From Larix kaempferi (taxonomy: Eukaryota; Streptophyta; Pinopsida; Pinales; Pinaceae), in contig BSBM01000007.1 in NCBI GenBank assembly GCA_027924585.1, positions 6,030,001-6,094,000 on the forward strand: DNA of 64,000 nucleotides, written 5' to 3'. Both the position numbers and the translations under genes were made by a program. Below, in pieces: positions 1 to 10,964 of this stretch (the first letter of the stretch is position 1; every line of letters begins with the position of its first letter). The notes beneath the pieces were generated by a model. It was not told where the DNA came from, made no database searches, and saw nothing but the letters and a program-made list of their open reading frames with translations.

Positions 1-971
1 CATAGCTACTTCACACCTTCCTTGTACCTCATGAATGTTGCCATCACCAAGAATAATAATCTCATTATCACTTAGAGCAAGATTGGAAAAGACTTTTTGC
101 TTACCAGTGATATGTTTGGTACCCCCCGAATCAATACCGAACGGATTTAGAAGTAGATATATTAGTATGAGAAGCCATAAACAAATAATAAGTGTCAAGT
201 TCATTCTGTGGAACCATGGTACAACTCTCTACAAAATGACTGTGATGCTTTCCCCCTCTACTTCTTCCTCGTATATCCTCTACCTCTATTCCTGTCAGCC
301 TTATGTCTTTGCTTAAGATAACACTCTTCTTCATTATGTTTGTTCTTTCTACAATAATTGCAATGCTTAGAACTTTGATAAGTACCTGATTGATTTGAAG
401 AATTTTTCCTCCAATTGGGATGCCAATTGTGTCCTCTACAACCTCGGCCTCTTCCTCTGTGTCTTCTTGTAAAAGCTTTATTTGGTGCTTCAAGTTCATG
501 TTTCTGAGTCGTTGCTCTTCTTGAAGTAGTAGCCCTACTGCTTCTTCAAATGTAGGAACTTCATTGCGAGAAGGCAAACAGAAAGACGTTACAAAATTTT
601 GATACACATCAGATAGACTATTAAGCAGAATGGTGATGAACTCTTTATCTTTAATATCTATGTCAATGGCTGATAAGTCATTCTTTAGTTCCTGCAACTG
701 TTGAACATGATCTGTAACTGAATTGGATGCTCCCATCTTTAAATTGGTTAATTTATTGTGGAACAATAGAATTCAAAATTCATTGGAGGTTTCATATAAT
801 TATTTTAACTTCGTCCCAACATCAAGAGTATTACGAAGACCATGAATGTGTGGGAGAATATCATCTTCCATAGCAAATGTAAGAAGAAGTAATGCACTTT
901 TTATTTTTCTTTGTATAATCATTAGTCATGGGATCTGGTTTTGGAGTTGTCCCAATAAATAGTGACCGAAG
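1..971 (-). pseudogene. Copia A gag-protease pseudogene, downstream part
   Basis: Minus-strand fragment of a Ty1/copia polyprotein that runs off the left edge. Reading right to left it shows a gag segment (TTPKPDPMTNDY near 910, then LYETSNE and KLTNLKMG near 735-800). A CX2CX4HX4C zinc knuckle (C-N-Y-C through E-E-C) sits near 335-365. A protease segment with D-S-G near 130 leads on to LGDGN near 55. The zinc knuckle lies in a different frame from the flanking gag, and an in-frame TGA lies near 770, so the gene is broken. The 5-prime end of the same gag lies at 6777-6886, separated by Copia B. Family knowledge: gag forms the particle, and the protease cuts the polyprotein. The rest of pol and the 3-prime LTR are outside the window. 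Confidence 0.85.
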
Positions 972-1638
972 TGTTGGAAATAGTGCAACTTCGGAAGCTA
1001 TTCTTATTATATTATTGTTGTACCTCCTGCGGGAGAAGATATTGATGTATTTGATCATGTAAACCCTTGAAAGAATCAATGTACACCTTGGGGCGAAAAC
1101 ACACAAAGTAAAGTATCTTTAAATGTTATTTTATCTTCCCCCAAGACAACTTGGCCCTGTTAGTTAGATAGGGCGGCCCAATTGGTAAACTGCCCCAAAA
1201 TAGTGGGTAGTCTGCCTAGACAATGGGAAGAACTGCCCCAGTCAAGTTGGCTCAGTTAGGGAAAGTCAGGTCGGCCCAGTAAGGGAAAAAGTCACTTTTG
1301 ATGTGTATAAATAGAGAGGTTGAACTTCTCATTTGGACATTCACTCAGGCAAGTTCGCACTAGTGAGAGAGATGTTCGCATCTGCAGCTAGAGAAGTGAT
1401 TTTTGGGGTTCTTCACTTTTGGAGAAGTTTCTCTGTTATTCTTGGGTTTGCGCTACTATTATCTGGATATTTATCGTTCTCTATTGGAAGGTGTGAGCTC
1501 GGGGGAGACAAATAGCTTTGTCTATGGTTGGGAGATGATTGTTCTTATCATCGTGGTTAAACGAGCTCCACACTCGTTTTGTTTCTGTGCTTTGCCATTC
1601 TTTTAGTGGTCCTAGTTATGTTGCTATAAAATCTAACA
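972..1638 (+). repeat. 5-prime LTR of Copia B
   Basis: Begins TGTTGGAAAT and ends ATCTAACA, directly followed by the primer-binding site. A TATA box (tataaata) lies at 1306-1313, so transcription would start about 30 bp downstream. In the 3-prime copy the same position reads cataaata. Short open frames here are shadows of LTR sequence and recur in the other LTR. Confidence 0.93.
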
Positions 1639-1652
1639 TGGTATCAAAGCAG
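1639..1652 (+). promoter_or_regulatory. Primer-binding site of Copia B (initiator Met tRNA)
   Basis: TGGTATCAAAGCAG follows the LTR directly. TGGTATCAGAGC is the usual complement of the plant initiator-Met tRNA 3-prime end; this copy has one change (A for G). Confidence 0.88.
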
Positions 1653-2007
1653 TGCTAGAAGAAGCCATTGCCGGAAACTAGGGTTTTAATTTTCGGGGCC
1701 TTCCCTTATCAGTTTGGCTTGAAAAGAGCACTGGAAACTTCGCCCTAGGGAAGGCGTATCTTTTGGTGAAGGAAAAATCTAGTTTTGAGAAGTTTCATGT
1801 TTGACCTAATTCTGCAGCTGCAACAGTTACTGCAGAAATTAGGGTTTCAAGTCTTGGATTGTCCAGTCCATAGTTTTGGCTCGATCTTACCTTCTCTCAA
1901 CTCGCCTTGATAGGGCACATCTATCTGTGGAATCAGTTTTCCAAGAATCCAAACTTCATTTTTGACCTAGCTCCCGCTAGGGTTTCTGGTCCAGATCTGC
2001 AGTCAAG

Positions 2008-2849
2008 ATGATTGGAATGAAGGTTGAAGATTGACTTGATGGGGTTTCCAACTTCATTTCTTGGAAGTCTAGGGTTTTTCTCATATTAGAAGAAAATGAT
2101 CTTTTGAAGTTCGTCAACGAGAACGTTCCAGAACCAGAAGCAGAAGATGACAAGTCTCACTGGAGAAAGAATGATATGAGAGCAAGAAGAATCTTGGTGG
2201 ACTCAGTCAAAGATCATTTAGTTCCTCAGATCTCACAAAAGAAGACAACTAGGAAGATGTTCAAAACCCTAGAGAATTTATTTGAACACAATAGCATCAA
2301 TGTTACTCTCACATTGAGGAATCAACTATCGAATCTGAAGATGTCAAAGTCAGAATCAATTGTGGAGTACTTCACGAGGATCTCAGAACTAAGGGACAAG
2401 CTAAGTTCTAGTGGAGAATCCCTTGATGATAAGTAGCTCGTCATAACCCCTTTAAATGGTCTCCCACCCTCTTGGGAATCATTTATCCAAAGTATAAGTG
2501 GACGAACCAAGTTGCCCAAATTTGACAGGTTATGGGCAGATTGTACTTAGGAAGAGACGAGGATTGCAACAAGGCAGAAACTTCATGGCCCTCAATCCGA
2601 AGAAAATCAAGCATTTACAACTCATGTCAAGGAAGGCAGAGGAAAAGGAAAAAGTTTCATAACCATAAGAATCAAGAGAGGAGATCAAGTCCTCCTCCAG
2701 ACCAGGAGAAGAAGAAGAAGGATCTCTCGCATATTCAATGCTTCAAGTGCGAGACATATGGCCATTACGCCAGTAATTGTCGAAGTTCAAACAAAAGGAA
2801 GCATGAAGCCTCAATTGCTGATATCGATGACCACATAAGAAGTCAATGA
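2008..2849 (+). pseudogene. Copia B gag pseudogene
   Basis: A gag reading starts at the ATG at 2008, with LDGVSNFISWKSR and VFLILEEND in the first 40 codons. It continues through a UBN2-type gag domain (ARRILVDSVKDHLVPQ, then LRNQLSNLKM) and ends in a basic linker with the zinc knuckle CFKCETYGHYASNC at 2739-2780. It is broken by TGA near 2032, TAG near 2434 and TAG near 2548, and the knuckle lies in another frame from the capsid part. Gag would package element RNA in cytoplasmic particles. This copy cannot make a full-length protein. Confidence 0.88.
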
Positions 2850-3890
2850 GCGATGATTCTGAAGAAAGTGCAAAAGATTGTCGAAAAGAGTTCTTCTTCT
2901 AGTATTCCCCATGTTGAGGTGATGATATGAAGATCCAGACTGCGATGATCTTCCAATAAGAAAATGAAGAACATAGGTCTCTCATGGTTCCCACAAGAAG
3001 GCAGTGGGAGCCCACACTCAGAACAATAAAAGATAAGTATTTGGATTTATTGCTCTTGTAGCTTAGACCTGTTGATCTTGAATATGCTTCCATAACAAGT
3101 TGTATGCAGATCTATATTGCTAGAATTAGGAAGGATGTAGAGCAATGTGATCTATTTCCTTTATTGATGAACAATAGGCTCATATAGTATTTGTTATGTA
3201 TATGATTGTTTAAATAGCAGTAATGCTGCACAACTTTTATGAACCATCTTGGATGACATCTCCTTCTAACATGCTTAGAGTAGTACACACTCTTGATAGT
3301 ATGTTCTAACGGAGATAACGGACATCCAGATAGTTATCATATATGTGTTCTGCCAAAGCATTAGCTAAGATGCCTACATACCTGTATAAACTATTGCCAT
3401 TGCATTAAAATATAAATTGGTTAAATTTGATTATGCAATGTCGCTAATCTTCTAACATGATTTTGACTTGTAGGGAAAAGACCATATAATATGGCCTACA
3501 AGAGAAGGATGATGAGACTTGTTCCAATGAACAAGTGATGGACATGTGAATCCCGTTGATGTTCAGATTAATCAAAAGCAGGAAGCTTCTAGGAGCATGA
3601 CTCTCAGGATAGAAGGACGACTCTTAGACAAAGCAATTAGATGGTAGTCATGACTATACAACATGGGATAGATGAGGACCTAATACATCCAAATATATAC
3701 CCACAGGCCCAGAGGATCTCATATAGAGATTGGTGCTTGGGAGCAGAAGGCTCCAACAGATGTCGGTCTCTCTTTACTACAAATGTTTGAGTCTTCAATG
3801 ATTATGGAAAGCAATTGGTTTCCAGTCAGAGTTATGACAGAAGAATTAGAGTATGCTAGTCCTGGAGGACGTGAGTTACTCAGTTGGTTT
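2850..3890 (+). other. Unreadable internal region of Copia B
   Basis: Protease, integrase and the front of the reverse transcriptase should lie here, but no open frame or conserved motif can be recognised in either strand. The segment is probably heavily mutated or rearranged pol. Only short chance open frames are present. Confidence 0.5.
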
Positions 3891-4180
3891 CTGAGGAGGT
3901 ACACATCCATTCAATTAGAATTGTGCCTCAGGATTTAGAACATATTACTAATGATGATCCTCTATTTGTGATACTTTATATTGGTGATCTATTCCTCACC
4001 GAGACAGAGAGACTGATTGCCAGATATAGAGGGAGTTAGAGGATCTTGGCTTATTGCATCACTGATTGATGGTGTGCCAGAAACTTGATGAGGTCTTCCT
4101 AGAACACAGTTGAGATCCTGAACAGATCTAACATGATGAATGTGATTACATAGCTACACTGATGATGATGCTATTGACAG
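3891..4180 (+). pseudogene. Copia B reverse transcriptase remnant
   Basis: The stretch DDPLFVILYIGDLFLT corresponds to the Copia block around the catalytic YVDD. It is followed, after a frame change, by ELEDLGLLHH and KLDEVFLEH, which match the usual DLGLMHYYLG...VFLGQG region. The catalytic motif reads Y-I-G-D at 3977-3988, so one of the two essential Asp residues is lost. Stops follow within 40 codons. This is a dead remnant, and RNase H is not recognisable after it. Confidence 0.78.
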
Positions 4181-4377
4181 TCGAGAGGATCTTTGATGTA
4201 CCTAGTCATCACTAGGACGAATACTTACGCTCCAGAGAGGAAGCAGGATACTCAAATGCATAGGGAGCAGAGCGCTCCAGTACAGAGGGAGATGTGATGA
4301 ACATGATTGTAATATCAGACAGTATTAGCCATGTGCCTTGGCTAAGAGTGAGTGGTTCAATGGTAGTACCACTTCTT

Positions 4378-5800
4378 CTCCCAGACACCCTGTGATGGGG
4401 TGGGGAGACTAGTCCCTTGATATTCTCCCATACAGGTGCATGAATTTTGATTTGTTATTATTTATTGGCATTTCATGTCTAGAATAGGGTAGGACAGAAA
4501 TGTCTGCCCCAATATATTTGATGCCTTTGTTAGCTGATATATGTGCAGGTCTCGGAAGATTCTACGATAGCATAGAATGGAATCGTACTTTTCTCCTGGA
4601 CACCCTGTGATGGGGTGGGGAGACTGACCCTTGATGAGTAGTGATGATGCATCGAGTAGGTGTTCCCCCAGTATTATCCATGAGATTTGGCTAGGGGTGA
4701 ATGGGTCATGGTGGAACAATGCCTTCTCCCAGTCATCTTGAGATGGGATGGGGAGATTGGTTCCTAGTTGCACACACTATCCTCCTAGAGATTGAGCATC
4801 GGGCATTCCTTTAGTATTGGCCTCTGTAACTTGGCTAGAAGTGAATGACCCAGGGTGGGGCAGTGCCTTCTCCTAGTCATCCTGAGATAGGATGGGGAGA
4901 TTAGTCCCTGGTTGCTCACTCATCAAAATGGGGCAGTGCTCTGTCCCAGCCATCCTGTGAAGGAATGGCGAGATTGGTCTAATGATTGACTCCCTCGGTA
5001 AGAGGGAAGGATGAATTTACTCCTTGACACTTTGTGATGGAGTGGGGAGAGTGATTATATGATTATATCGCTTTCTAAGAGGGAAGAAAAGATGATGTAG
5101 AGACTAACATTTATCTTGCTTCTACACAGGTACCTTTGCTCGTCCAGGTTCTCAGCCAGGCATGGGAGGATCCCATCGACAGTAGAGACGGACATGTAGT
5201 AGATGGTCGTGTGAAGCTTATGAGAAATCTCTCGGACATCCAGGTTGGATGGAGAGGCCATTGCATTCTCCAAATCACTCTGGGATAGAGTGAGGAGATC
5301 TCTCGGACATCTAGGTTGGATGGAGAGGCCACTGCATTCTTTGGATCACTCTGGGATAGAGTGAGGGAGATCTCTCGGACATCCTGATAGGATGGAGATG
5401 CCACCGCACACTCCCGGACACTCAGTAGAGTGGGGAGATCTCTCGGACATTATGGAATTGATGGAGAGATTTAGTGCATTCTCCAGATCACTTTGAAAAG
5501 AGTGAGGCTATCTCTCAGACATCCTGAGATGGGATGGAGAGGCTGGTGCACACTGGTACTCTTGGACTTACTAAAGGACTAGTTGAGTTGGTGCATGTTC
5601 CAGAAGGATTGGGCTGAGCGGATGCAGATTGTGTTGACTCACCGAAGGATTGGTTGAGTTGGTGCATGTTCCCCGAAGGACTGGGTTGTGCGGATGCACA
5701 TTGTGTTGACTCACCAAAGGACTGGTTGAGTTGGTGCATGTTCCCTGAAGGATTGGGTTGAGCTGAGGTAGATTGTATTGATGCATGATTCCCGATGTAC
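4378..5800. repeat. Degenerate tandem array of about 70-76 bp in the 3-prime part of Copia B
   Basis: Three related blocks. Block 1 (4378-5050) repeats a unit around gtgatggggtggggaga, seen near 4393, 4607, 4740, 4880, 4957 and 5033. Block 2 (5227-5530) repeats atctctcggacatc at 5227, 5298, 5370, 5438 and 5510, spacing 68-72. Block 3 (5583-5780) repeats ttgagttggtgcatg at 5583, 5654 and 5726, spacing 71 and 72. The common spacing suggests one old array that diverged in sections. It sits between the pol remnant and the purine tract of the element. Confidence 0.85.
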
Positions 5801-6098
5801 TGGGATGATGGACTCTCGGATGGACTGTGCAGAGTCGTGGAGCTAGTGCAAGTTCTCTGATGGATTGGATTGAGCTAATGCACAAAGATTGATTTGTTGA
5901 CACTTTTCGAAGGACTGAGATTGTGTTGGAAGACCTTCCTTATCATATAGAGAGGTTAGAGATAACCGTGATGTACAGATGACATCCAGATACTAATGAT
6001 GCTTGCCTGGCTAAGAGGGAGTGTTGGAGTAGTAGCTGCGTGAGGCATCACCTCATAAGTTGACCCAAGAAAGAATAAAATTAGAATACCTTCCTTGT

Positions 6099-6108
6099 TG
6101 AGAGGGAG
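6099..6108 (+). promoter_or_regulatory. Polypurine tract of Copia B
   Basis: The purine-rich tgagagggag abuts the 3-prime LTR. It is the expected plus-strand DNA primer site. A second similar run followed by TGTTGGAG near 6018-6030 is a decoy, because LTR similarity begins only at 6109. Confidence 0.8.
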
Positions 6109-6776
6109 TGTTGGAAATGGTGCAACTTCGGAAGCTACTCTTATTATATTATTGTTTTAGCTCCTACGGGAGAAGATATTGATGTATTTGATCATGTAAA
6201 CCCTTGAAAGAATCAATGTAAACCTTGGGGTGAAAACACACAAAGAAAAGTATCTTTAAATGTTATTTTATCTTCCCCCAAGACAAGTCGGCCTTGTTAG
6301 TTAGACAGGTCGGCCCAGTGGGTAAACTACCGCAAAATAGTGGGCAGTCTGCCCCAGACAATGGGCAGAACTGCCCCAGTCAAGTCGGCCCAATTGGGAA
6401 AAGTCAGGTCGGCCTAGTAAGGGAAAAAGTCACTTTTGATGTGCATAAATAGAGAGGTCGAACTTCTCATTTGGACATTCACTCAAGCAAGTTCGCACTA
6501 GTGACAGAGAAGTTCGCATCTGCAGCTAGAGAAGTGATTTTTGGGGTTCTTCACTATTGGAGAAGTTTCTCTATTATTCTTGGGTTTGCGCTACTATTAT
6601 CTGGATGTACATCGTTTTCTATTGGAAGGTGTGAGCTCGGGGGAGACAAATAGCTTTGTCTATGGTTGGGAGATGATTGTTCTTATCATCGTGGTTAAAC
6701 GAGCTCCACACTCATTTTGTTTCTGTGCTTTGCCATTCTTTTAGTGGTCCTAGTTATGCTGCTATAAAATCTAACA
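6109..6776 (+). repeat. 3-prime LTR of Copia B
   Basis: Matches 972-1638 along its whole length with scattered substitutions and near-equal length (668 against 667 bp). Ends CTAACA, followed by the target duplication caaag. Confidence 0.93.
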
Positions 6777-6886
6777 CAAAGATCATGATAAGATAAAATC
6801 TGTACCATTTTTTGTTTCTAGGTGGGATAATTTTTGCCATTTAACTTACGAGACTCAGGCATCATGAAATTATTAATATTGGCCAT
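6777..6886 (-). pseudogene. Copia A gag pseudogene, N-terminal part
   Basis: Minus-strand start of the Copia A gag. The ATG at 6886-6884 opens MANINNFMMPES, followed by LNGKNYPT, a TAG where a Trp codon (W-x-x-K/M) is expected, and VQILSYHDLW up to the junction with Copia B. Across the junction the frame continues into SLFIGTTP of the 1-971 fragment. The LxGxNYxxW pattern is the usual N-terminus of Copia gag proteins. The start was chosen because no other ATG precedes the conserved block. Confidence 0.85.
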
Positions 6887-7629
6887 TTTCCTTTATAATG
6901 CAATTTTTTTTTGCTTATAACTTCCCAAAAAACCCATAAACCCTTATAACTCCAAATTAAAAAACTTATGAATTCTTTAAAAAAAATGAATGGCACTTGT
7001 ACCTTTGCTGTCGTGCCTTAATCCGTCCATATAGTTGATTACACTCTTGCACTCTTATACAGAATGAATTTAATGTGCAGTACCAGATTTGATAATCATC
7101 CGTACGAATGGATTTACTTAACCGCCAGTACCAATTGGATTACGCAACTGTCTGTACCCGTATGAATTGAATTACTTAGTTGCCCTTATGAATTGATGAA
7201 CCGCTCGTACAATGAAAAATCGGCCGCCATACAAGAAATATCAGCCACCGTACAATTTAAATTCAACAGTCGTCCATACAGAAAGTAAAGTGGATGCATT
7301 GTACATTGAAGCTGTGCCGTACGAGTAAAATATCTCCAAAAAATCGATGTCTGTACAGCCTTTGGCTGCCGTATAAATTAATAATCTCTGTACAGCCTTT
7401 GGCTGCCGTATGAATTAATAATCTCTGTACAGCCTTTTGCTGCCATACAGGAAAGTCCATACGATCTCTGTTCACCGTACAAATTTCTTAAGAAAAAAAT
7501 ATTTGCTGTTCACACATGCAGAGAATTGGGTCTTCACTTGTCTCTTTCTCCAAACACTCTCCAAAACCTTGGTTTGCCAAACTTTGTCTTGACACCAATT
7601 TGAGGTTGCCTGATGCCACACTCATCGTG
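6887..7629 (-). other. Copia A untranslated leader with GTAC repeat cluster
   Basis: No gene. Between about 7080 and 7480 the sequence is full of gtac/cgta words. It includes three near-copies of ctgtacagcctttggctgccgta (7349, 7391 and 7426 areas) spaced about 40 bp apart. Within each, cagcc-aaa-ggctg can fold as a short hairpin. The block lies in the 5-prime leader of the element RNA. Confidence 0.7.
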
Positions 7630-7641
7630 GCTTTGATACCA
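7630..7641 (-). promoter_or_regulatory. Primer-binding site of Copia A
   Basis: On the minus strand it reads TGGTATCAAAGC directly after the LTR terminus, complementary to initiator-Met tRNA apart from one base. Confidence 0.88.
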
Positions 7642-7944
7642 TGTTAAACTAAGCTATGGAGAAATATGCAAGAGACAAGACAGAATGAAGAGAGAGTGAG
7701 TGAGAGATCTATTATCAATAATATTCACAAGTTACATAAAGTGATGTATATATGTGTAGCAAGTTACGTTATTCCAGTTTAGGAACTGCATACCTAATTT
7801 ACCTAACTTCACCTAATTTCATAATTACATAAAACATAAGACATTTCACTTTATTATTACGTATGACTTATTTCACTTTATGACATTACTCATTCTTACT
7901 TTATTGCATAATGTAACATTACATAAACATTATATTATCTAACA
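7642..7944 (-). repeat. 5-prime LTR of Copia A
   Basis: A short LTR of about 303 bp. On the + strand it begins TGTTAAAC and ends ATCTAACA, giving TG...CA ends in both directions. It lies between the primer site (7630-7641) and LINE sequence (from 7945). The partner LTR is left of the window, so the target duplication cannot be checked. Confidence 0.8.
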
Positions 7945-9764
7945 AGGCCAAGTCTGGCCTTGATGTTATTCTAGGCTGTATGTTCTTGTGGCAACATGTG
8001 GGCAAGGTTTAGCCCTATCTTATCCTCTTGAGATTCCACATTGTTGAAATTTTCATGAAGTAACCTGTTGACTTCTTGGAGGCATTTTGCGAGCTAGTCC
8101 TATTTGTTGTTTTCTCGTATGTGATGTTGGGGGCATATAAATTGGGAAGGTTGAGGACCGTGCCATTAAGATTAAAAAACAATCACACTACCTAGTGCAA
8201 AGGGTCAAGACTCAAACCCCATGGTCATTTACACAAGTAGTAAATTTTGGCAAAATTAGGATGGCCATCATTCGTCTGCCTTCCTCATGCATAAAATAGA
8301 ACATTGCCACACTAGGCTGTGATTAGTGTAAACCCAACAACTTTTAACTTCTTTTAAGCACATAAAATCCAAATATGAAACTAATGAATGAACTCTCCGA
8401 ATCATGGTTTTTTTGATAGGGTCTGTAAGACCCCTCACATACAGACCCCTCACATTCCATGATACACCTTCATCTTTATCCTTCTATAAAAACATCTATC
8501 TCCTCAGTGTCCTTACCTGCTAAAACTTGATAAAGGTTTGGACTCTGGAGATTCAGCCTTCTTTTCAAAAGTGTGCATTATCCAACCATCTAGGGTACTT
8601 TTCCTAGGTTGCTTTTGCAAAGCCTCAGCCTTGTCATCACCTGATCATTCAAACTCAGAGGAGGGGACTAGACCCTTTGGCTATCCCTCTCCTGCACGAG
8701 GAGCTGGTTGAGTCTTTTCCTGCTACTGATTCTACAGGTTTAAATGGAGCCAACATAGAAATTGCCATGCTCTTAGGTGGAGCCTTAGACATAGTGTTAA
8801 CCTTGTTACCCTTTTTGTCCACTTATGTCCAACCTTGACCGTCAACAAAAGTTGGAGCCTTCTTGACCTGGTTTGTGGGATAGCAGTAGTGGGGAATCAA
8901 CTTTGGCCATTATGGGACAGTCCCTAATCATTTGGTTTGGGTTCTGGTATGGAAAGCAGTTATTCGGTAGTTTAATATACTAACACATTTGATAACTTTC
9001 AGACCAACACAGATATAGATATGTTCTCTACGGTCTTTAGATAGGTTGTCATGAAGACAGACTTGCTTATGAGTCTGGGGGTTAAAAAAAACGTTGGGGC
9101 TCATGGCATATGAAAGTCCCATAATTGTAAAGGCAGGCCTGGGAACCTGACCTAGACTGAATAGTAGAGCTAAGTGACTTCATTCGTCGAGAAATTCTCA
9201 TGCCATTTAGAGAACACCACCAGGGTTTTGCGGCACATCAAGGTGCCACACATGACCACCTCAGAAGCATGACCCTCTTCCTTAAAGTTGAACTGAAAGA
9301 AGCCTTTAGTCAGTGCTTTGGGTGGCTGTACAAACCCAGTGGGAAGGCCTCCTTGACCCAAGCCTTTATTATAGACTCTGGAGGAGCCCTACCAACAATT
9401 AACACACAGAATATGCCTTTTGAGATCATCACAAACAACAAAATATCCATCGACATGAATATCAACAGTGTTTTCATGATTATTATACCTCGTGGTAACC
9501 TTTGGGAACAAATTCTGGGGGATCCTTGGCAGTGCCATTGTTGCTGTCAGTTGCTTCTTGAACAGTAACTCCCTGCACAGCATTTGGCTAGAGAGTATCA
9601 GGTGAATGGGTGACCATATGGCCCCACTAGCATTATTGTTGCCAAGCTAGAACTTGCTGGTCAAATCACAGCAATAATTTACAGCCCCTGCAGACCATAA
9701 ATTTGAAAGGATGGCCAGTAAATTTCCACCAGGAAACTTCGCCTTCCACCAAAATACACATGCA
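7945..9764 (-). pseudogene. LINE fragment: ORF1 (DUF4283-like) and start of ORF2 endonuclease
   Basis: Minus-strand non-LTR retrotransposon. Right to left, an ORF1 segment near 9580-9170 contains KGFFQFNFKEEGHASEV and TLVVFSKWHENF, the DUF4283 pattern found in plant LINE ORF1 proteins. Near 8460-8290 comes SWNVRGLYVRGLTDPIKK and DFMCLKEVKSCWV, the N-terminal block of the APE-type endonuclease that nicks target DNA. Near 8140 IYMPPTSHTR matches the later VNVYAP block. Frames shift and stops are frequent. The left side is cut by Copia A at 7944 and the right side by Copia C at 9765. LINE sequence may continue past 16494. It is unlikely to be functional. Confidence 0.78.
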
Positions 9765-10951
9765 TGAAAGTTTTCAAACCCCAACCCGGTTTCAAGCTTG
9801 ATAGCTTCTCTGCATATGGTTTAATGCCCAAACCCCAGTATGCACATTTTTAACATAAAAATGACTAAATTGAAACACATGAGATTCTTTTTCCAACATA
9901 AACAACTCAGAAATTTTTAACTTTCAGCCAATAAACTCATACTCCAGAAATTTAAATCAGCCAACACATAAAAATTAGACACTGATGTTTTTGACCAAAT
10001 AGGTCCAGGATAAAACCCCGAAGGGAAAACCTGATTGAGAAAGAGAGATTTTTATTTCTTCAACAAATTACAAAAACAGAACAGCATTACTTATCTCAGC
10101 TTTTCATCTCGAAAAGTGTGCCCAAGACACAGCTGCAAATCTGAACCTTTTCTGACAGCAGTATGGCTCACACGTGTGAGTAATTAATGCTGCGGTATGC
10201 CTCGAAATTCATGCCCAGAATTCTTCCTCAATTTCTGTGCTGTATGGTCAGTAATTAATGCTGTATAGACGCCTTGGAAAACATGCCAAATCTGTCAGAA
10301 ATCTTCCTCGATTTCTGTGCTGTACGGACAGCAATAAATGCTGTACGACTGTCTTGAACACTGTGCCCAGATTCTGCTGTACGGATTCTCTGTACCTTCC
10401 TCGAAAATTGTGCCCAATTTTATGCTGTACGGTTTTCTAGAAATTGGTGCCCATTATCTTGGAAATCGTGCCCAACATCTCCTCCTCGATTTCTGTGCTA
10501 GGGTTTTATCTCCTTCTCTCCAATTCGGCTTCCTTTCTCTTCTTCCTCTCCTCTCCAAAAATCTCTCTTGAAAAGTGAATAATAGAATTAGGTTACCTTG
10601 TCCAAGTCTTTTTTGTTCATGGTAACTTCCCCTTTCTCAATCTAATGGTCTAGATTAGATTAGATGAGGGGTTCTCATTAATGTTCAATAAGTAAATAAT
10701 AAATGACATTTATTGCATTTCATGTCATTCAATAAAGTGAGCACCCCTTTTAATTAATCGCTCACTTGACTTTTCATTAAATGTGAATTTAGGATAAACC
10801 ATGACTTTACCTTTTAATAAAGTGACTTTATAAATATAAAGTACTTACTCACTTTATTAATTAATGACTAGGGGAGTTACCTTTTTAAAGTGTCCTTGTC
10901 CACCCCAAGGTAACACAAGGTGAACAACACTTCCTAGGTAACTTTTCAACA
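9765..10951 (-). repeat. 3-prime LTR of Copia C
   Basis: The + strand view begins TGAAAGTTTT and ends TTTTCAACA. It contains the GTAC-rich block (about 10150-10440) that produces apparent short open frames. It is adjacent to the polypurine tract at 10952. Confidence 0.93.
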
Positions 10952-10964
10952 CTCCCTCTTACCG
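10952..10964 (-). promoter_or_regulatory. Polypurine tract of Copia C
   Basis: On the minus strand it reads cggtaagagggag immediately before the LTR start TGTTGAAAAG. The pol frame also ends here (LGKRE, then stop inside the LTR). Confidence 0.82.

Larger units (their letters stand above)
972..6776 (+). mobile_element. Copia B, decayed LTR retrotransposon nested in Copia A
   Basis: Complete in outline: two matching LTRs (972-1638 and 6109-6776), a tRNA-iMet primer site, a gag remnant, a reverse transcriptase remnant and a purine tract just before the 3-prime LTR. The flanking pentamers are cgaag (967-971) and caaag (6777-6781), a 5-bp target duplication with one later change. Removing B brings the two halves of Copia A gag together around a conserved Trp-Ser-Leu stretch, which confirms the boundaries. 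Most of pol is missing or unreadable, so the copy is not autonomous. Its LTRs resemble those of Copia D in the opening block (aacttcggaag), the TATA region and the downstream CTCATTTGGA block, so B and D belong to one lineage. Confidence 0.92.

Noticed and set aside
4378-5903. Ser/Pro/Asn-rich minus-strand frames as a repeat protein
   Set aside because: They follow the tandem DNA repeat in several overlapping frames, none long or consistent, in an element transcribed on the other strand.
6018-6030. aagagggagtgttggag as the start of the 3-prime LTR of Copia B
   Set aside because: Similarity to the 5-prime LTR begins only at 6109; the sequence after 6030 differs.
9200-9568. 122-codon open frame on the + strand
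   Set aside because: It is the antisense of the LINE ORF1 DUF4283 region, which has recognisable motifs on the minus strand.
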